From contig DYJE01000018.1 in the NCBI GenBank assembly GCA_020723285.1, positions 1 to 64,000 on the forward strand: a DNA stretch of 64,000 nt, written 5' to 3'. A model generated the notes under the pieces. The model was not told the DNA's origin, did not search any database, and saw only the letters and a list, made by a program, of their open reading frames with translations. Positions 1 through 7,614 of the stretch are shown in pieces. Position 1 is the stretch's first letter. Every line of letters begins with the position of its first letter. The position numbers were made by a program, and so were the translations under genes. Source of the stretch: Desulforapulum autotrophicum (GTDB lineage: Bacteria; Desulfobacterota; Desulfobacteria; Desulfobacterales; Desulfolunaceae).

Positions 1-58
1 CCGTTCAGCAGTCGTTGCCGCTTCCCAGCGCCCGGCCCCCTGAATTCTGGCGTTCGCA
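1..58 (+). other. attC site, right half (cut by window edge)
   Basis: This is the right arm of an attC-like recombination site whose left arm lies outside the window. It shares its GC-rich arm and the end GGCGTTCGC with the two full copies at 455-586 and 1025-1156. The core GTTCGCAAT (52-60) opens the first cassette and is exactly complementary to ATTGCGAAC at 455-463, the inner core of the attC that ends that cassette. The core departs from the textbook GTTRRRY. Confidence 0.7.
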
Positions 59-70
59 ATACAAAAAAAT

Positions 71-451
71 ATGATAAATTTAAAATATAAAAAATGTGAT
101 GTTTCTATAAATGGAGATTATTATCAAATCTCGTTTGATGATGATCCTCCTGAGCCAGAAAATTATGATGATATTGATGAAGTAATAAATTCAATAGGGC
201 CATATTTTCTTGTTCAGTTTAATTTCGAGTTTCCAGGGAAAGAGTGTTACATTGAAAGCAATAATGAAGAGCTGAGAGGGCATTATATTGTAAATCAAGT
301 GGTTATAGACTCTCGTACATTTACAATCAAATATGGTACTAATGACAGCTTTGTAGTAAATATTGAGTTCGATGCTACGGATGAAGAACAAAAAAAACTC
401 AAAAATGCATCAAAAGATATGTTTCGAAATGTGCTCCATATTAATGAATGA
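71..451 (+). CDS. Hypothetical cassette protein 1 (126 aa)
   Basis: This is an acidic 126-residue protein with no signal peptide or membrane segment, and I do not recognise the family. Residues about 20-36 are rich in Asp, Glu and Pro, and the rest reads like a small beta-rich cytosolic protein. The gene is AT-rich compared with the chromosomal genes after 2.9 kb. It fills the first cassette: the start codon is 19 bases after the cassette core at 52, and the stop codon ends 4 bases before the next attC core at 455. The ribosome-binding site is weak (an A-rich run), as is common for integron cassettes. An immunity-type or antiphage role is possible for a lone cassette gene, but nothing visible supports a specific function. 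Confidence 0.7.
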   Translation: MINLKYKKCDVSINGDYYQISFDDDPPEPENYDDIDEVINSIGPYFLVQFNFEFPGKECYIESNNEELRGHYIVNQVVIDSRTFTIKYGTNDSFVVNIEFDATDEEQKKLKNASKDMFRNVLHINE

Positions 452-454
452 TCA

Positions 455-586
455 ATTGCGAACAATTTATTCCAGTGGGACCGGGCGGGGGCTCAGTATT
501 TTGGACCTGCGTTTCACTTGCAACCTTTTACTGTTCAGCTGGCGGCGTCGCTCCTACCGCCCGGCTCCCTGAATAATTCGTTCGCC
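455..586 (+). other. attC site 1
   Basis: This is a 132-base imperfect inverted repeat bounded by GCGAAC (458-463) and GTTCGC (580-585). The left arm around 470-497 pairs with the right arm around 556-576, and the left arm has one unpaired extra C after ATTC, the extrahelical base expected in attC hairpins. It is about 90 percent identical by eye to the site at 1025-1156. The outer core GTTCGCCC belongs to the next cassette and matches GGGCGAAC at 1025-1032. Confidence 0.75.
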
Positions 587-595
587 CCATAACGT

Positions 596-1024
596 ATGAA
601 ACAAAAATGGCCAAAATTTGACGACGCAGTTATTCAATTTCAGAATTTGCTTTCAAGACAGCAATGGCCAACTGAAATTCGATGGATTCCTTCGGGTGGC
701 ATATTATTTTGGCGCGGGAGAATGTATATCCGTGGAAAGTCTGAAAAAGCTGAAAACAAAGATATTTATAATGTTGGTGTAGGCCGAAACTTAGGAGTAG
801 CATTGAATGGTATTTGTCATGATTCAGACGTGACTTGGGCTTATGTTTCATCGCCAATAAACAAAGATTCATCGGAAAGATTGTTGTATTCAGAATCTGA
901 TGTAAAGTTGAGCGTTTCAAAAGATTCATTAGACGGAACTTTAATCAATAATTCCCTGCAATGGTTTATATTGAAACTTGTGGGGAGAAAGTTGGGGAAA
1001 GCCCCCGGAAATAAAGATAATTAA
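596..1024 (+). CDS. Hypothetical cassette protein 2 (142 aa)
   Basis: This is a 142-residue soluble protein of unrecognised family. It is rich in Trp and aromatic residues near its N terminus and has a basic C-terminal stretch, without a signal peptide or transmembrane segment. It occupies the second cassette, starting 16 bases after the core at 580 and stopping (TAA, 1022-1024) directly before the core at 1025. Its base composition is AT-rich like its cassette neighbours and unlike the chromosomal genes after 2.9 kb, which fits acquisition as a cassette. No convincing Shine-Dalgarno precedes the ATG. No function can be assigned from the sequence. Confidence 0.7.
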   Translation: MKQKWPKFDDAVIQFQNLLSRQQWPTEIRWIPSGGILFWRGRMYIRGKSEKAENKDIYNVGVGRNLGVALNGICHDSDVTWAYVSSPINKDSSERLLYSESDVKLSVSKDSLDGTLINNSLQWFILKLVGRKLGKAPGNKDN

Positions 1025-1156
1025 GGGCGAACAAAAAATTCCAGTGGGACCGGGCGGGGGCTCAGTGTTTCGGACCTGCGTTTCACTTGCAACCTTTTAC
1101 TGTTCAGCAGTCGGCGTCGCTCTTTGCCGCCCGGCTCCCTGAATTTGGCGTTCGGC
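1025..1156 (+). other. attC site 2
   Basis: This full-length attC-like site closely resembles 455-586. The inner core GGGCGAAC (1025-1032) is the exact complement of the start of its own cassette (580-587). The outer core GTTCGGC (1150-1156) opens the TumE/TumA cassette. The arms around 1040-1057 and 1129-1144 pair with one extra C on the left, followed by a shared GC-rich stem. Confidence 0.75.
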
Positions 1157-1192
1157 TTTATCACTATCCCCGAAATTTATTTGTTGGAGTGT

Positions 1193-1221
1193 TTGACAAC
1201 GTTTTAAAACGTTGGTATTAT
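1193..1221 (+). promoter_or_regulatory. Sigma-70 promoter with palindromic operator for the TumE/TumA pair
   Basis: TTGACA (1193-1198) and TATTAT (1216-1221) are separated by exactly 17 bases. The spacer contains a perfect 18-base palindrome, CAACGTTTT followed by AAAACGTTG, at 1197-1214. An operator lying between -35 and -10 fits autorepression by the toxin-antitoxin complex. Transcription would begin about 1228-1229, at the second ATG of the toxin gene. Confidence 0.7.
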
Positions 1222-1228
1222 GTCCAAC

Positions 1229-1525
1229 ATGAAAGACATTCAACTCATTTCTACACGTATTATCTATTCTGAATTGGCATTTGCGGAGTTGGTATTGTGG
1301 CGGCTTCCAAAACAACTGCATGGGTCTCTACATTATTTCAAGTACAGGCTTGCGTATGTCGCATGTGGCGAATGCGTTTTACGCTATGATAATGAGACCG
1401 GAAAAGGCGATCACCGGCATTATTGTGGAAAAGAAAGTGCTTATAAGTTTACGACACCGGAGCAATTGGTCGTAGATTTCCAGAAAGATATCGAGAGGTG
1501 GAACTATGAAAACCGTAATTCTTGA
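1229..1525 (+). CDS. tumE: TumE-family toxin
   Basis: This small protein matches the TumE (DUF6516) toxin family, recognised by the central RYDNETGKGDHRH stretch, which carries the family's conserved acidic and His/Arg residues, followed by a Tyr-Phe segment and an ending DFQKDIERW. TumE proteins are toxins of type II pairs whose antitoxin is a winged-helix protein, as found immediately downstream. ATG 1220 would give three extra residues but lies inside the predicted -10 box. ATG 1229 coincides with the expected transcription start, suggesting a leaderless message. The gene overlaps its antitoxin by 20 bases and shares its cassette. The biochemical target cannot be read from the sequence. 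Confidence 0.8.
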   Translation: MKDIQLISTRIIYSELAFAELVLWRLPKQLHGSLHYFKYRLAYVACGECVLRYDNETGKGDHRHYCGKESAYKFTTPEQLVVDFQKDIERWNYENRNS

Positions 1526-1853
1526 TGTACGAGATCCTGCCGACTCAATGGCAGATTTTACACATGCCTGGAATACAGGAAAACCCCAAAAGTCTGCACA
1601 CATCTCCTTTGCATCTCCTGAATTGCTTTGGCGGGTATTAACAGAAAGACGGTGGGAATTGCTTAAGGTTCTCTGCGGAGCAGGCCCTGTATCAATTCGA
1701 GAAGCAGCGCGTCGTGTTGGACGTGATGTAAAGGCTGTCCACGGGGATGTAACAGCACTTCTAAATGCTGGAATACTTGAGCGTACCGATAATAGACGCA
1801 TCGTTTTCCCATTCGAAGCTGTTAAAGTCGAATTTCTTTTGCATGCGGCATAG
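1506..1853 (+). CDS. TumA-like winged-helix antitoxin
   Basis: This 115-residue protein is of the HVO_A0114/COG4190 type of predicted DNA-binding regulators, the usual partner of TumE toxins. A winged helix-turn-helix spans about residues 50-105: the segment SIREAARRVGRDVKAVHGDV contains the recognition helix, followed by a wing ending in RIVFPF. The N-terminal 40 residues probably bind the toxin. The start at 1506 has a GAGAGGTGG ribosome-binding site and lies inside the toxin gene, so translation is probably coupled. The protein probably represses from the palindrome at 1197-1214. The toxin-first gene order is reversed compared with VapBC. Confidence 0.75.
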   Translation: MKTVILDVRDPADSMADFTHAWNTGKPQKSAHISFASPELLWRVLTERRWELLKVLCGAGPVSIREAARRVGRDVKAVHGDVTALLNAGILERTDNRRIVFPFEAVKVEFLLHAA

Positions 1854-1957
1854 CGAACTGCCGCACTAATCAGCGGCAGCTTGTCACCCCGTGCCGGCGT
1901 ACACAAAAAAATGCACGGGGGCGCAAACAGCTGTGTCTCGTGATATTGGCGTTATAT
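1853..1957 (+). other. attC-like site 3 (divergent)
   Basis: This site of about 105 bases lies between the TumA-like stop codon and the vapB promoter. It begins with GCGAAC (1853-1858) and ends with GGCGTTATAT (1948-1957). Internal pairing includes CCCCGTGC with GCACGGGG and CTGCCGC with GCGGCAG. The inner core matches the cassette start at 1150 only over GTTCG, so this site has diverged or been rearranged. The outer core GTTATATG (1951-1958) is exactly complementary to CATATAAC at 2607-2614. Confidence 0.55.
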
Positions 1958-1984
1958 GTAAAAAGCTTTCACATCTCCCGAAAA

Positions 1985-2014
1985 ATGTGTATGTTATATA
2001 TATATTATACACAT
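1985..2014 (+). promoter_or_regulatory. Imperfect palindrome upstream of vapB
   Basis: ATGTGTAT (1985-1992) is mirrored by ATACACAT (2007-2014) around an alternating AT core that also supplies -10-like sequences. It lies directly before the vapB ribosome-binding site GGAGGG (2016-2021). This placement is typical of a VapBC autoregulatory operator. Confidence 0.55.
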
Positions 2015-2026
2015 GGAGGGTAAACA

Positions 2027-2221
2027 ATGAGGACGAATGTAGTTGTAGATGATGAACTGATGGCAATAGCACTTCAAGTATCAGGCCTCAAAACTAAAAA
2101 GGATGCCATAGAAGAAGGGTTAAAACTATTAGTACAAGTGAAGCGCCAGAAAGAAATCAAGCGGTTTCGAGGAAAATTGAAATGGTCTGGGAACCTTGAT
2201 GAGATGAGGCTGGATAAATGA
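2027..2221 (+). CDS. vapB: VapB-type antitoxin
   Basis: This 64-residue protein has the layout of a type II VapB antitoxin. The N-terminal ribbon-helix-helix (about residues 1-40) includes TNVVVDDELMAIALQVSG and the following KTKKDAIEEGLKLL helix, and a basic-then-acidic tail ends in a Trp-containing segment typical of the part that docks on VapC. The antitoxin neutralises the adjacent nuclease and, with it, probably binds the palindrome at 1985-2014. A strong ribosome-binding site (GGAGGG) lies 5 bases upstream. The stop codon overlaps the vapC start by 4 bases. The pair sits in an integron cassette bounded by cores at 1951 and 2607. Confidence 0.85.
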   Translation: MRTNVVVDDELMAIALQVSGLKTKKDAIEEGLKLLVQVKRQKEIKRFRGKLKWSGNLDEMRLDK

Positions 2222-2613
2222 TTCTCATAGATTCTTCAGTGTGGATTGACTACTTTAACGGTGTTCAAACACCCCATACTGACTGGCTTGATTCCTCGCT
2301 TGGGGAAAAACCAATAATCATTGGTGATCTTGTACTTACAGAGGTTCTTCAAGGTTTTAAGAGTGATAAGGACTTTAAGATTGCGAAAGATCTCCTTTTA
2401 AATATTCCATACATTGCAATGGGAGGTCAGCCATTATCTCTGCAGAGCGCCATAAACTACAGGTATTTGAGAAAAAAAGGGGTTACTGTAAGGAAAACAA
2501 TTGATGTTATCATCGGAACTTTTTGCATCCAAAATCAGTTTGCGTTGTTGCATTGCGACCGTGATTTTGATCCTATGGTGAGTTATTTAGGCTTGGAGAT
2601 AGTCGACATATAA
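2218..2613 (+). CDS. vapC: VapC PIN-domain ribonuclease toxin
   Basis: This 131-residue PIN-domain protein opens with MILIDSSVWIDYF, carrying the first catalytic Asp. A conserved Glu follows in VLTEVLQGF, a third acidic residue in KTIDVIIGTFC, and a fourth in HCDRDFD. These four acidic positions coordinate Mg2+ in VapC nucleases, which cut specific RNAs when free of VapB. Length and order are typical. The gene overlaps vapB by four bases, so translation is coupled. Its TAA stop (2611-2613) lies inside the attC core CATATAAC, so coding sequence and recombination site overlap. Confidence 0.9.
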   Translation: MILIDSSVWIDYFNGVQTPHTDWLDSSLGEKPIIIGDLVLTEVLQGFKSDKDFKIAKDLLLNIPYIAMGGQPLSLQSAINYRYLRKKGVTVRKTIDVIIGTFCIQNQFALLHCDRDFDPMVSYLGLEIVDI

Positions 2614-2668
2614 CGAATATGGATAGATCGTATGAGGAACGAACCACGATCTTATCCTGTGGTTGAAC
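2607..2668 (+). other. attC site 4, minimal type; end of array
   Basis: This compact site of about 62 bases has the inner core CATATAAC (2607-2614), arms GGATAGATCGT (2620-2630) and ACGATCTTATCC (2645-2656) that pair with one unpaired base, and the outer core GTTGAAC (2662-2668), which fits the canonical GTTRRRY. The inner core exactly complements the vapBC cassette start (1951-1958). No further attC is recognisable before the chemoreceptor gene, so the array ends here in this direction. Confidence 0.75.
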
Positions 2669-2896
2669 AAGCCCGGCAAATTTGATTCAAAGGTCAGAAC
2701 CACGAAATCAACCCCGTGGCCTTTTCGAACCCTCGGATCGCGTGCTGCCGGGCAAGTTCATGCGCATCTGACATTTCGGTCTTTTCCCCAACCGGAACCG
2801 GCGTCAAGATGGTGTCCTTCACCATCCCCTTGGTCCGCAAAATCCTGTTTGACGAGGTGCTGACGGGTTTGACGGCCGACAGGCGTATAGAAAAAA

Positions 2897-4852
2897 TCAG
2901 ATCCTGAAACGACCCACCAGAAGGTTGAGCGTTTCAGCCATGTTCGACAGATCTTCGGAATGGGTTCTGACCCGGACGCTGTTTTCAGCCATTTCACTGA
3001 TCTCGTGGGAAATCCGGGCCATATCCGAGGCGATTTCCCTGGACACACCGGCGCTCTGGGCCACATTGGAATTCACGTCGCTGATTCCCAAGGACGCCTG
3101 GGTCACGTTCCCACTGATTTCTTTGGTGGCCACAGCCTGCTCTTCGATGGAAGCGGCGATGGTGACCACGATTTCGTTGACGGTGTCCACCACCTGGGTG
3201 ATGGCTTCGATTTCAGATATCGTGGACTCTGTGGAGCTCTGGATCGCCCCCACCCGCTTCTTGATCTCGAAGGTGGCGTCCGATGTCTGTCTGGCCAGTT
3301 CCTTGATTTCGTTGGCCACAACCGCAAATCCCTTGCCGGCTTCACCGGCCCGTGCCGCTTCAATGGTGGCGTTCAGGGCCAGAAGATTGACCTGTTCGGA
3401 AATTTCCGTAATGGTTTCGATGACTTTTTCAATTTCGCGGGCTGCGTCACCCAGTCCGTTGATCTGCTCGGTAGCCCTGCCCGCCTGAGCCACGGCCATG
3501 CTGGTCGTTTCCCTGGCTTTTTCAGCGTTCTTTGCAATATCGGTGATGGTGGATTCCATTTCCTCCGTGGCCGCCGCCACCATATTGATGTTTTCCGTGG
3601 AATGGCTGGTGGACTGTGCGATGGATTCCATGCTGATGCTCATTTCTTCCCCGGCGGCTGAAACGGTGGATGTCCGTGAGGATATCTGGACAGTTCCCTG
3701 GGACATCTGGGTCGATATGGAGGACAGGGTTCGGGAAGACCCGGTGAGCTGGGATGCGTTTTTGGACACTTCGGTGATGATGTCCTGGATTTTTCCGATG
3801 AAGGTGTTGAACCACAGGGCCAGCTCTCCCACCTCATCTTCACTGGAAACAGCCAGCCGTTTCGTCAGGTCTCCGTCACCTTCCGCCGCATCCTTTAAGC
3901 CGTTGACCACCTGATTGACCGGTTTCACCATGGAAACAGCGATGAAGTAGACCGTCAGGCCCACAACAACCACAATGAAAATCGTGATGAAGATGTTGAT
4001 ATTCCGGAGATTAGCAACCGGGGCCAGAATTTCGCTTGAATTGCCCACAACCACGACGATCCAGCCGGTTTTTTCAATTTTTTTGAAGGCGGCCTGTCTT
4101 TCGACGCCTTTGAATGTATAGCTGATGTGACCGCTTCCCGCTGCCATGATATCCCGGCCGAAGTCCAGATCTTTGGCATTGAGGTTTAAGATCAGTTTTT
4201 CGTCAGGATGAGCGATGATCCGTCCGTCATAATCGATGATATAACCGTAGCCCGCTTCGCCAATTTTCACCGAATCAATGTAAACCTTTGAAAAGCTTCC
4301 CAGATCCACCACTGAAAAAATCACCCCAAGAACCTGTCCATCAATTTTCAGGGGTCTGGAAAAACAGATGATTGGTTTCCCAGTACCTTTGCTGACAACC
4401 ATTTCCGACAGGAAATCGTTTCCTTTCATGCTTTCCTTGAAATAGGCCCTGTCGGTGACATTGATTGTTCCGATGTGTGCGGGGTTTGCCGATGCCACGA
4501 CCTGACCGCTTGAATCCGCGATGCATATGTTTTCGTAATAGGGATAAATCGATTTGATATGGCTGAAAAACGCCGAGATTTTTTCTCTGGAGGTGGCTGT
4601 GTCATCACCGTTTTTTAACGAATCAATGGCCATGCCGAGCATGCTCCAGCCCGCCAGATCCGTTTTCCGGTCCGTCAGCCAGGTTTCAAGGTTCAGAACG
4701 GTGTAGGACAGTGTATTGTTCAGCAGCACGACCAGCTCTTTCATCAGGGCGTTTTTCGACTTCTGGTAAGAAACCAGATTCGAGACAACCATCCCAACGA
4801 TGACCAGGGTGATTGTGGGAACGAGAAATTTCATTTTCAAAGATTTTTTCAT
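2897..4852 (-). CDS. Methyl-accepting chemotaxis protein (Cache sensor)
   Basis: This is a 651-residue transmembrane chemoreceptor. A transmembrane helix at about residues 7-26 is followed by a periplasmic Cache region (about 40-275) with typical PAS-like features, a second membrane helix (about 283-305), a HAMP linker and a long MA signalling domain. The conserved hairpin tip lies in the [20 protein letters not shown] region, which docks CheA/CheW. There is no C-terminal CheR-docking pentapeptide; the chain ends in VGRFRI. It is a monocistronic minus-strand gene with ribosome-binding site AAGGGGA and a possible sigma-28 promoter upstream. The ligand is unknown; double Cache domains often bind amino or organic acids. 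Confidence 0.93.
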   Translation of the reverse strand: MKKSLKMKFLVPTITLVIVGMVVSNLVSYQKSKNALMKELVVLLNNTLSYTVLNLETWLTDRKTDLAGWSMLGMAIDSLKNGDDTATSREKISAFFSHIKSIYPYYENICIADSSGQVVASANPAHIGTINVTDRAYFKESMKGNDFLSEMVVSKGTGKPIICFSRPLKIDGQVLGVIFSVVDLGSFSKVYIDSVKIGEAGYGYIIDYDGRIIAHPDEKLILNLNAKDLDFGRDIMAAGSGHISYTFKGVERQAAFKKIEKTGWIVVVVGNSSEILAPVANLRNINIFITIFIVVVVGLTVYFIAVSMVKPVNQVVNGLKDAAEGDGDLTKRLAVSSEDEVGELALWFNTFIGKIQDIITEVSKNASQLTGSSRTLSSISTQMSQGTVQISSRTSTVSAAGEEMSISMESIAQSTSHSTENINMVAAATEEMESTITDIAKNAEKARETTSMAVAQAGRATEQINGLGDAAREIEKVIETITEISEQVNLLALNATIEAARAGEAGKGFAVVANEIKELARQTSDATFEIKKRVGAIQSSTESTISEIEAITQVVDTVNEIVVTIAASIEEQAVATKEISGNVTQASLGISDVNSNVAQSAGVSREIASDMARISHEISEMAENSVRVRTHSEDLSNMAETLNLLVGRFRI

Positions 4853-4947
4853 ATGAGCATTTCCCCTTCAAAAGGTGATTTTATTACGTATTGACTGGAT
4901 TGACAGTTTGGCTTTGTGAAAGGCTGATACAGGTGCTTATAGACAAT

Positions 4948-4975
4948 TTATCGGTCTTTGATCACCAATGCTTGA
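4948..4975 (-). promoter_or_regulatory. Sigma-28 (FliA)-like promoter of the chemoreceptor gene
   Basis: Read on the minus strand, TCAA and GACCGATAA are separated by 15 bases, resembling the TAAA/GCCGATAA flagellar class 3 consensus. It lies about 95 bases before the chemoreceptor start. Chemoreceptor genes commonly belong to the FliA regulon, but fliA itself is not in this window. Confidence 0.4.
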
Positions 4976-5004
4976 TCTATTTTTCGGCAATATCTTTAAT
5001 TCAT

Positions 5005-7614
5005 TCAGCAAAGAGCTTCCCTGATTTTGATGGCAAAATCGTTGAGGGAAAAGGGCTTATGAATGAAATGGACATCTTCTGAAAGGACTCCGTGATGCGT
5101 CATGAAATGGGCTGTATAGCCCGACATGAAAAGGTGTTTTATATTCGGGCACCGTGTGGTCAGTTTCTTTGAAAGATCGCTTCCCACCATTCCGGGCATC
5201 ACCACATCGGTTACCAGAAGATGGATTTCGTCATTGAACCGGTCTGCGATTTCAAGGGCCTCTTTGGGTGAACCCGCCATGATCACCCGATAGCCCAGCT
5301 GCTCCAGCATCAGTTTCGCCATATCAAGGAGAAACGGCTCGTCTTCAACCAGCAGGATGGTCTCCCGGCCTTCCGGGGGGTTGCCCGGCAAGTGCTTCCG
5401 GCCATCTTGCAGATCGTTGGTCGTGCTTCTTGGAATGTAGATCTTGAATGTGGTTCCCTGGTCTATTTCGCTGTAAACGTATACGAAGCCGTCATTCTGT
5501 TTGACGATGCCGTAGACCGTGGCAAGCCCCAGGCCTGTGCCTTTGCCGGTTTCCTTGGTGGTGTAAAACGGTTCGAATATGTTGGCCTGTGTTTCTTTGT
5601 CCATGCCACAGCCGGTATCGCTGACCGCCAGGAGGACGTATTCGCCCGGTCTGAACCCCGGATGGGTTTCACAGTATGTCTGGTCGAAAAAGGCATTGCC
5701 TGTTTCGAGGGTGACAAGTCCTGCGTTCACACCGATGGCGTCGCGGGCGTTCACCGTGAGGTTGGTCAGAATCTGTTCGACCTGAGTGGGGTCCATTCGC
5801 ACGGGCCAGAGATTGCCCGACGGTTTCCATTGAAGCTCCACGTTTTCACCGATGAGACGCCGGAGCATTTTGAGAAAATCCTCCACCACATGATTGAAAC
5901 AGAGTACTTTCGGCGCGATGGGTTGCTTCCTTGCAAAGGCAAGCAGTTGGCGGACCACCTCTTTGGACCGGTTTCCGGCAGAAATGATCTGGTTGAGGTT
6001 TTTGGTGATCCGGTCAGACGAATCGATCATGGTTCGGGTCAGTTCGGCATATCCCATGATAATGCTCAGCATGTTATTGAAATCATGGGCAACTCCTCCG
6101 GCAAGACGCCCGATGGATTCCATTTTCTGTGCCTGGGCCAGCATGTCGTGGAGTTTCTGTTTTTCATCTTCGGCCCGTCTTCGTTCGGTGATGTCCTGGT
6201 TGACACCGATCACCCTTTCAATGGCTCCGTTGCTGTTGAAAATTGGGGCGGCCCAATGGAGAATGGTTTTTCTGGTACCGTCGAAACATTCGATTTCAAT
6301 TTCTTCCTCGGAAGACGTTTCCCCGTTTTTTAATGCCCTGGCAATGCCCCATTCCCAGGGTTCCACAATTTTACCGGATTCCACCCATTTTCCTTTGTAT
6401 TCCCCGTACCGTTCAGGTCCCACGAAGAGGGCACCACCCCATATTTGACGTCCTGCGGGATTGCAGTCGATGATCCTTCCCTGATCATCGACGATCCATA
6501 CGCCCACAGGCAGGGTGTCCAGGATTTTCCGGAGAAGGCTTTCGTTCCTTCGAAGCGCGTTTTCCGTGATCTTGTGACCGGTTACCTCGCTTTTCAGTTC
6601 GGCCGTTCTTTCACGCACCTCACGCCTCAGCATCACAGACCAGAACAGAAGGATCAGCCCTGCTGCGGAAAATGCGGCGATACCCATTCCTGCGTATTTC
6701 AGCGCATCGCGTATGGAAATTCCCCGTGGTTCCAGCTGGCCGAACCACTGATCGTATATGGTTTTGTACTCCCCGGTGGACTTGATGATATTCAGGCCCT
6801 GGCTCAGCTTTTCAAGAAGAGGGAGATTTCCTTCCCTGGTGGCGAAGCAAAGCCGCCTCTCATAAGCCTCCACAACCACCGGGGTGGTGTCCACCCTTCG
6901 ATAACCCTGATTTTTGATGCAGACAAGTCCGGCCAGCTTGGGAAGGAGGGCCAGCGTCCCCCTGTTTTGTGAAAGCATGCCGAGAGCCGATTCCAGGGAA
7001 TCGGCTTCAAGGACTTTATTGTGATCTGACAGGCCGGAATTGCGGACGAACTCGTGAGCCAGGTCGTTTTTCATGACGATAATCGTCTGGTTTCGGATTT
7101 TTTCCACCGGACCGGGTGCGGGGGATCCTTTACGGATAAACAGGGCATCATAAACAAGGGTGTGGGGGCCTGAAAAATCATAGGCTTCATCCCTCTTCTT
7201 GGAGTAGGACATCATCGGCAGAAAATCGACGGCCCCATTTTTTAAGTCCCCCATGGACTGTTCCCGTGTCCCGGATCGGATGATCAGCTCCATGCCCATG
7301 GCCTTGGCCACGGCTTTGGCCAGGTCCACGGCATAACCGTCGGGCCGTCCTTTTTCGTTGATAAAAGAATAGGGCGGATAATGATCGATGATGGCCGCCC
7401 GGATGTGCCGGGTTTGGTTTTTAAGGGGTGATTCTTTTATTTCGTGAACGTGATTGTCCGGAATTGAAACAGGGAGCTGGTCGCCTTGAACATTCAGGGC
7501 CTGAGCCGAAGGGTTTTCGGGTCTGGTGAAATCCAAGGTGACGCCGTGTGGTGCATGCGCCGATACCACTATCGCTAAAATCGTAAAGATGATCGCTATA
7601 ACCGTGTATCTCAT
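5005..7614 (-). CDS. Hybrid histidine kinase with periplasmic SBP_bac_3 domain
   Basis: This is an 869-residue hybrid sensor kinase. A signal or first membrane segment (residues 1-20) precedes a family-3 solute-binding domain (about 65-295), then a membrane helix (about 305-328) and a PAS domain (about 360-475). A HisKA domain has its phospho-His in GGVAHDFNN, and the HATPase has the DTGCGMD and GTGLGLA boxes. A C-terminal receiver has its phospho-Asp in LLVTDVVMPGM. BvgS- and EvgS-like kinases share this binding-domain input. No cognate DNA-binding regulator is adjacent. The ribosome-binding site contains a run of ten G residues immediately before the ATG. It probably shares a transcript with the hypothetical gene upstream (75-base gap). 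Confidence 0.93.
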   Translation of the reverse strand: MRYTVIAIIFTILAIVVSAHAPHGVTLDFTRPENPSAQALNVQGDQLPVSIPDNHVHEIKESPLKNQTRHIRAAIIDHYPPYSFINEKGRPDGYAVDLAKAVAKAMGMELIIRSGTREQSMGDLKNGAVDFLPMMSYSKKRDEAYDFSGPHTLVYDALFIRKGSPAPGPVEKIRNQTIIVMKNDLAHEFVRNSGLSDHNKVLEADSLESALGMLSQNRGTLALLPKLAGLVCIKNQGYRRVDTTPVVVEAYERRLCFATREGNLPLLEKLSQGLNIIKSTGEYKTIYDQWFGQLEPRGISIRDALKYAGMGIAAFSAAGLILLFWSVMLRREVRERTAELKSEVTGHKITENALRRNESLLRKILDTLPVGVWIVDDQGRIIDCNPAGRQIWGGALFVGPERYGEYKGKWVESGKIVEPWEWGIARALKNGETSSEEEIEIECFDGTRKTILHWAAPIFNSNGAIERVIGVNQDITERRRAEDEKQKLHDMLAQAQKMESIGRLAGGVAHDFNNMLSIIMGYAELTRTMIDSSDRITKNLNQIISAGNRSKEVVRQLLAFARKQPIAPKVLCFNHVVEDFLKMLRRLIGENVELQWKPSGNLWPVRMDPTQVEQILTNLTVNARDAIGVNAGLVTLETGNAFFDQTYCETHPGFRPGEYVLLAVSDTGCGMDKETQANIFEPFYTTKETGKGTGLGLATVYGIVKQNDGFVYVYSEIDQGTTFKIYIPRSTTNDLQDGRKHLPGNPPEGRETILLVEDEPFLLDMAKLMLEQLGYRVIMAGSPKEALEIADRFNDEIHLLVTDVVMPGMVGSDLSKKLTTRCPNIKHLFMSGYTAHFMTHHGVLSEDVHFIHKPFSLNDFAIKIREALC

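Noticed and set aside
2669-2896. A 43-codon minus-strand frame (2694-2825) between the cassette array and the chemoreceptor gene
   Set aside because: It is short, has no clear ribosome-binding site and no recognisable homology, and may be the tail of a lost gene.
5392-6333. Long plus-strand frame opposite the hybrid kinase gene
   Set aside because: It mirrors the conserved kinase domains on the minus strand, has no ribosome-binding site and does not resemble any family.
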